From assembly GCF_003865345.1 (NCBI RefSeq), contig NZ_RMVE01000003.1, positions 124,001 through 188,000 of the forward strand: DNA of 64,000 nt. Reading direction: 5' to 3'. Made by a program: the position numbers and the translations under genes. This document shows positions 63,901-64,000 of this stretch, piece after piece; position 1 is the first letter of the stretch, and each line of letters begins with the position of its first letter. Source of the stretch: Nonlabens xiamenensis (lineage in GTDB: Bacteria > Bacteroidota > Bacteroidia > Flavobacteriales > Flavobacteriaceae). Under the pieces are notes generated by a model, which was not told the DNA's origin, ran no database searches, and was given only the letters and a program-made list of their open reading frames with translations.

Positions 63901-64000
63901 TCCTGTGCACTTACTCCGCCACTGGTTCTGATCTGGGACACTAGCGAACCGAGAATAGGAACAGGAATACCTTCTTGTGAAGGATACAGATGCTTAACGG
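60996..64000 (-). CDS. Metallophosphatase with C-terminal outer-membrane surface antigen domain (5' end beyond window)
   Basis: The open frame runs to the right window edge, adding residues such as PSQEGIPVPILGSLVSQIRTSGG before the first possible internal start at 63941. At least 1000 residues are present. The upstream part has FASGHEHTLQYI, the C-terminal motif of calcineurin-like phosphoesterases. The region of about 150-600 in the visible part contains YLPKQKALGQYNRNYGDELY and PFYVRARMFDMLIGDWDRHQDQW. The last 350 residues form a BamA/Omp85-like barrel ending in GFSF. Probably an outer-membrane enzyme with an extracytoplasmic phosphatase. A palindrome copy encodes PAFAKAS. Confidence 0.85.
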   Translation of the reverse strand, partial: VKHLYPSQEGIPVPILGSLVSQIRTSGGVSAQDKQNKRYQEMVNRITALARASTASRLIFASGHEHTLQYIENDGIRQIVSGSGSKKGYASLSYDGLFSYGGNGFVRLDVMEDGSSWVRYYGFEGGKEKLLFTHKAIETPESFDMESLPEEYPAFAKASVYDQERVEKGDVFESVWGTKYRDLYGTKINAKVALLDTLKGGLTVERAGGGHQTRSLRVTDKQGREYNFRALKKSAVQFLQTTVFKENDVAEGFEDTTAEDLLFDFYTAAHPYAFTTLPTLSNAVGVYHTNPEIYYLPKQKALGQYNRNYGDELYMLVERPEENHDDLASFGKPGDIESTSDLFAKLREDERFKVDQPFYVRARMFDMLIGDWDRHQDQWRWAQFKDEEGNSTFKAIPRDRDQAYSNFDGAIFATLRVMVGLTNQFATYDKDLDNVKWFNTAAAYLDRSIAQGADREIWLSQARHIQENLTDEVIEEAFRELPEEIYPHPTTQTIITSMKARRDKLVDIADRYYDYLAQLGIMTGTDKDDFVIIDRIADGKTKVTIYRNKGGEKAEIVSQRTFLAEETDEIWIYALDDDDIIQAMGDGRNRIKIRIIGGQNNDIYDLENGKGISIYDHKTKDNTFKNVKGARIRLSDDYDRNLYNPKKSIINSNILTPAFGFNPDDGFKIGVQNIYTVNGFNRNPNTRVHKLTAGYYFATQGFDINYEGTFAGIFNHMNLTAKARFAAPTFAENFFGFGNETVNNDDEIDFDFNRVRISEYSGGLGVSYVGEYGSNIRGGIEIQGFEVEDDSDRFITELFGDESTNPDFYDRKWFVDINGGYFYQSYDNKLNPTRGMIFEFFGGFNINTDQTDDFFAYLKPKLGFHNALNRKRNLVLRTLAQATVNFGDDFQFYQSAQIGQDTGLRGYRRQRFSGESSFATSADVRFSFKEFKTGLIPLQMGIFAGGDVGRVWLDGEDSSRWHNDVGGGFWVNSTDAIGATFNLFTGADGPRFSFQVGFSF
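63525..63540. repeat. Palindrome CGCTTTCGCGAAAGCG in the surface antigen gene
   Basis: An exact 16-bp copy encoding PAFAKAS on the - strand. Confidence 0.95.

Noticed and set aside
1-64000. CRISPR array, tRNA or rRNA genes
   Set aside because: No regularly spaced direct repeats and no tRNA T-loop or anticodon patterns were found on reading the window.

Overview
The window is chromosomal DNA of a marine-type member of the Flavobacteriaceae (Bacteroidota). Support: promoter boxes of the TAnnTTTG type (clearest before the cold-shock gene at 50165-50194, with TTG 19 nt upstream), lipoprotein signals ending ..SC/..AC, a secreted nuclease with a type IX secretion C-terminal tail, a thrA-thrB-thrC operon with a fused aspartokinase/homoserine dehydrogenase, single-chain PurL, and a 14-bp palindrome GCTTTCGCGAAAGC scattered through genes and spacers. 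I recall that word as common in marine Flavobacteriaceae such as Nonlabens and Dokdonia, but cannot verify the genus.

Layout. (1) 1-10.7 kb is an AT-rich accessory stretch of unrelated small genes, all on the + strand: lipoproteins, secreted proteins, a flavodoxin-fold protein, an alpha/beta hydrolase and a PH-domain protein. They are separated by 150-530 nt spacers holding decayed coding fragments and two families of diverged repeats. At least three loci look broken: a nonsense codon in a signal peptide, a headless CPBP protease and a frameshifted remnant. (2) 11.3-21.3 kb is a tight four-gene operon with +4 or -4 nt junctions: a ClpB-like AAA+ ATPase, a small radical-SAM activase-like protein, a 2063-residue zinc ribbon / degenerate kinase / DUF4011-like / SF1 helicase / restriction-type nuclease fusion, and a coiled-coil protein starting MSGPKVV. 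It ends in a hairpin terminator. This is the best candidate for a poorly described system, probably anti-phage or anti-plasmid. (3) 21.4-64 kb is ordinary chromosome carrying the palindrome: thrABC; an RsmB/NOP2 rRNA methyltransferase; a T9SS-exported endonuclease I; two zinc alcohol dehydrogenases and an aldehyde dehydrogenase; an M48 protease; purL; an AraC regulator; MFS and EamA transporters; trmL; OmpA-type proteins; a cold-shock protein; Hsp20; a TerB-like protein; a DUF2254 membrane protein; nadC-yihY-chalcone isomerase-like; rlmH; mutS2 plus a DCC protein; a HhH membrane protein; and a metallophosphatase/surface-antigen protein cut by the right edge.

The palindrome occurs nine times (eight exact, one with one mismatch), all right of 21.45 kb and none in the first 21.4 kb. 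This fits recent acquisition of the accessory stretch and the operon. Many gene ends on the right side carry hairpin terminators, several shared by convergent genes. I found no tRNA, rRNA, CRISPR array, intact insertion sequence or integrase.
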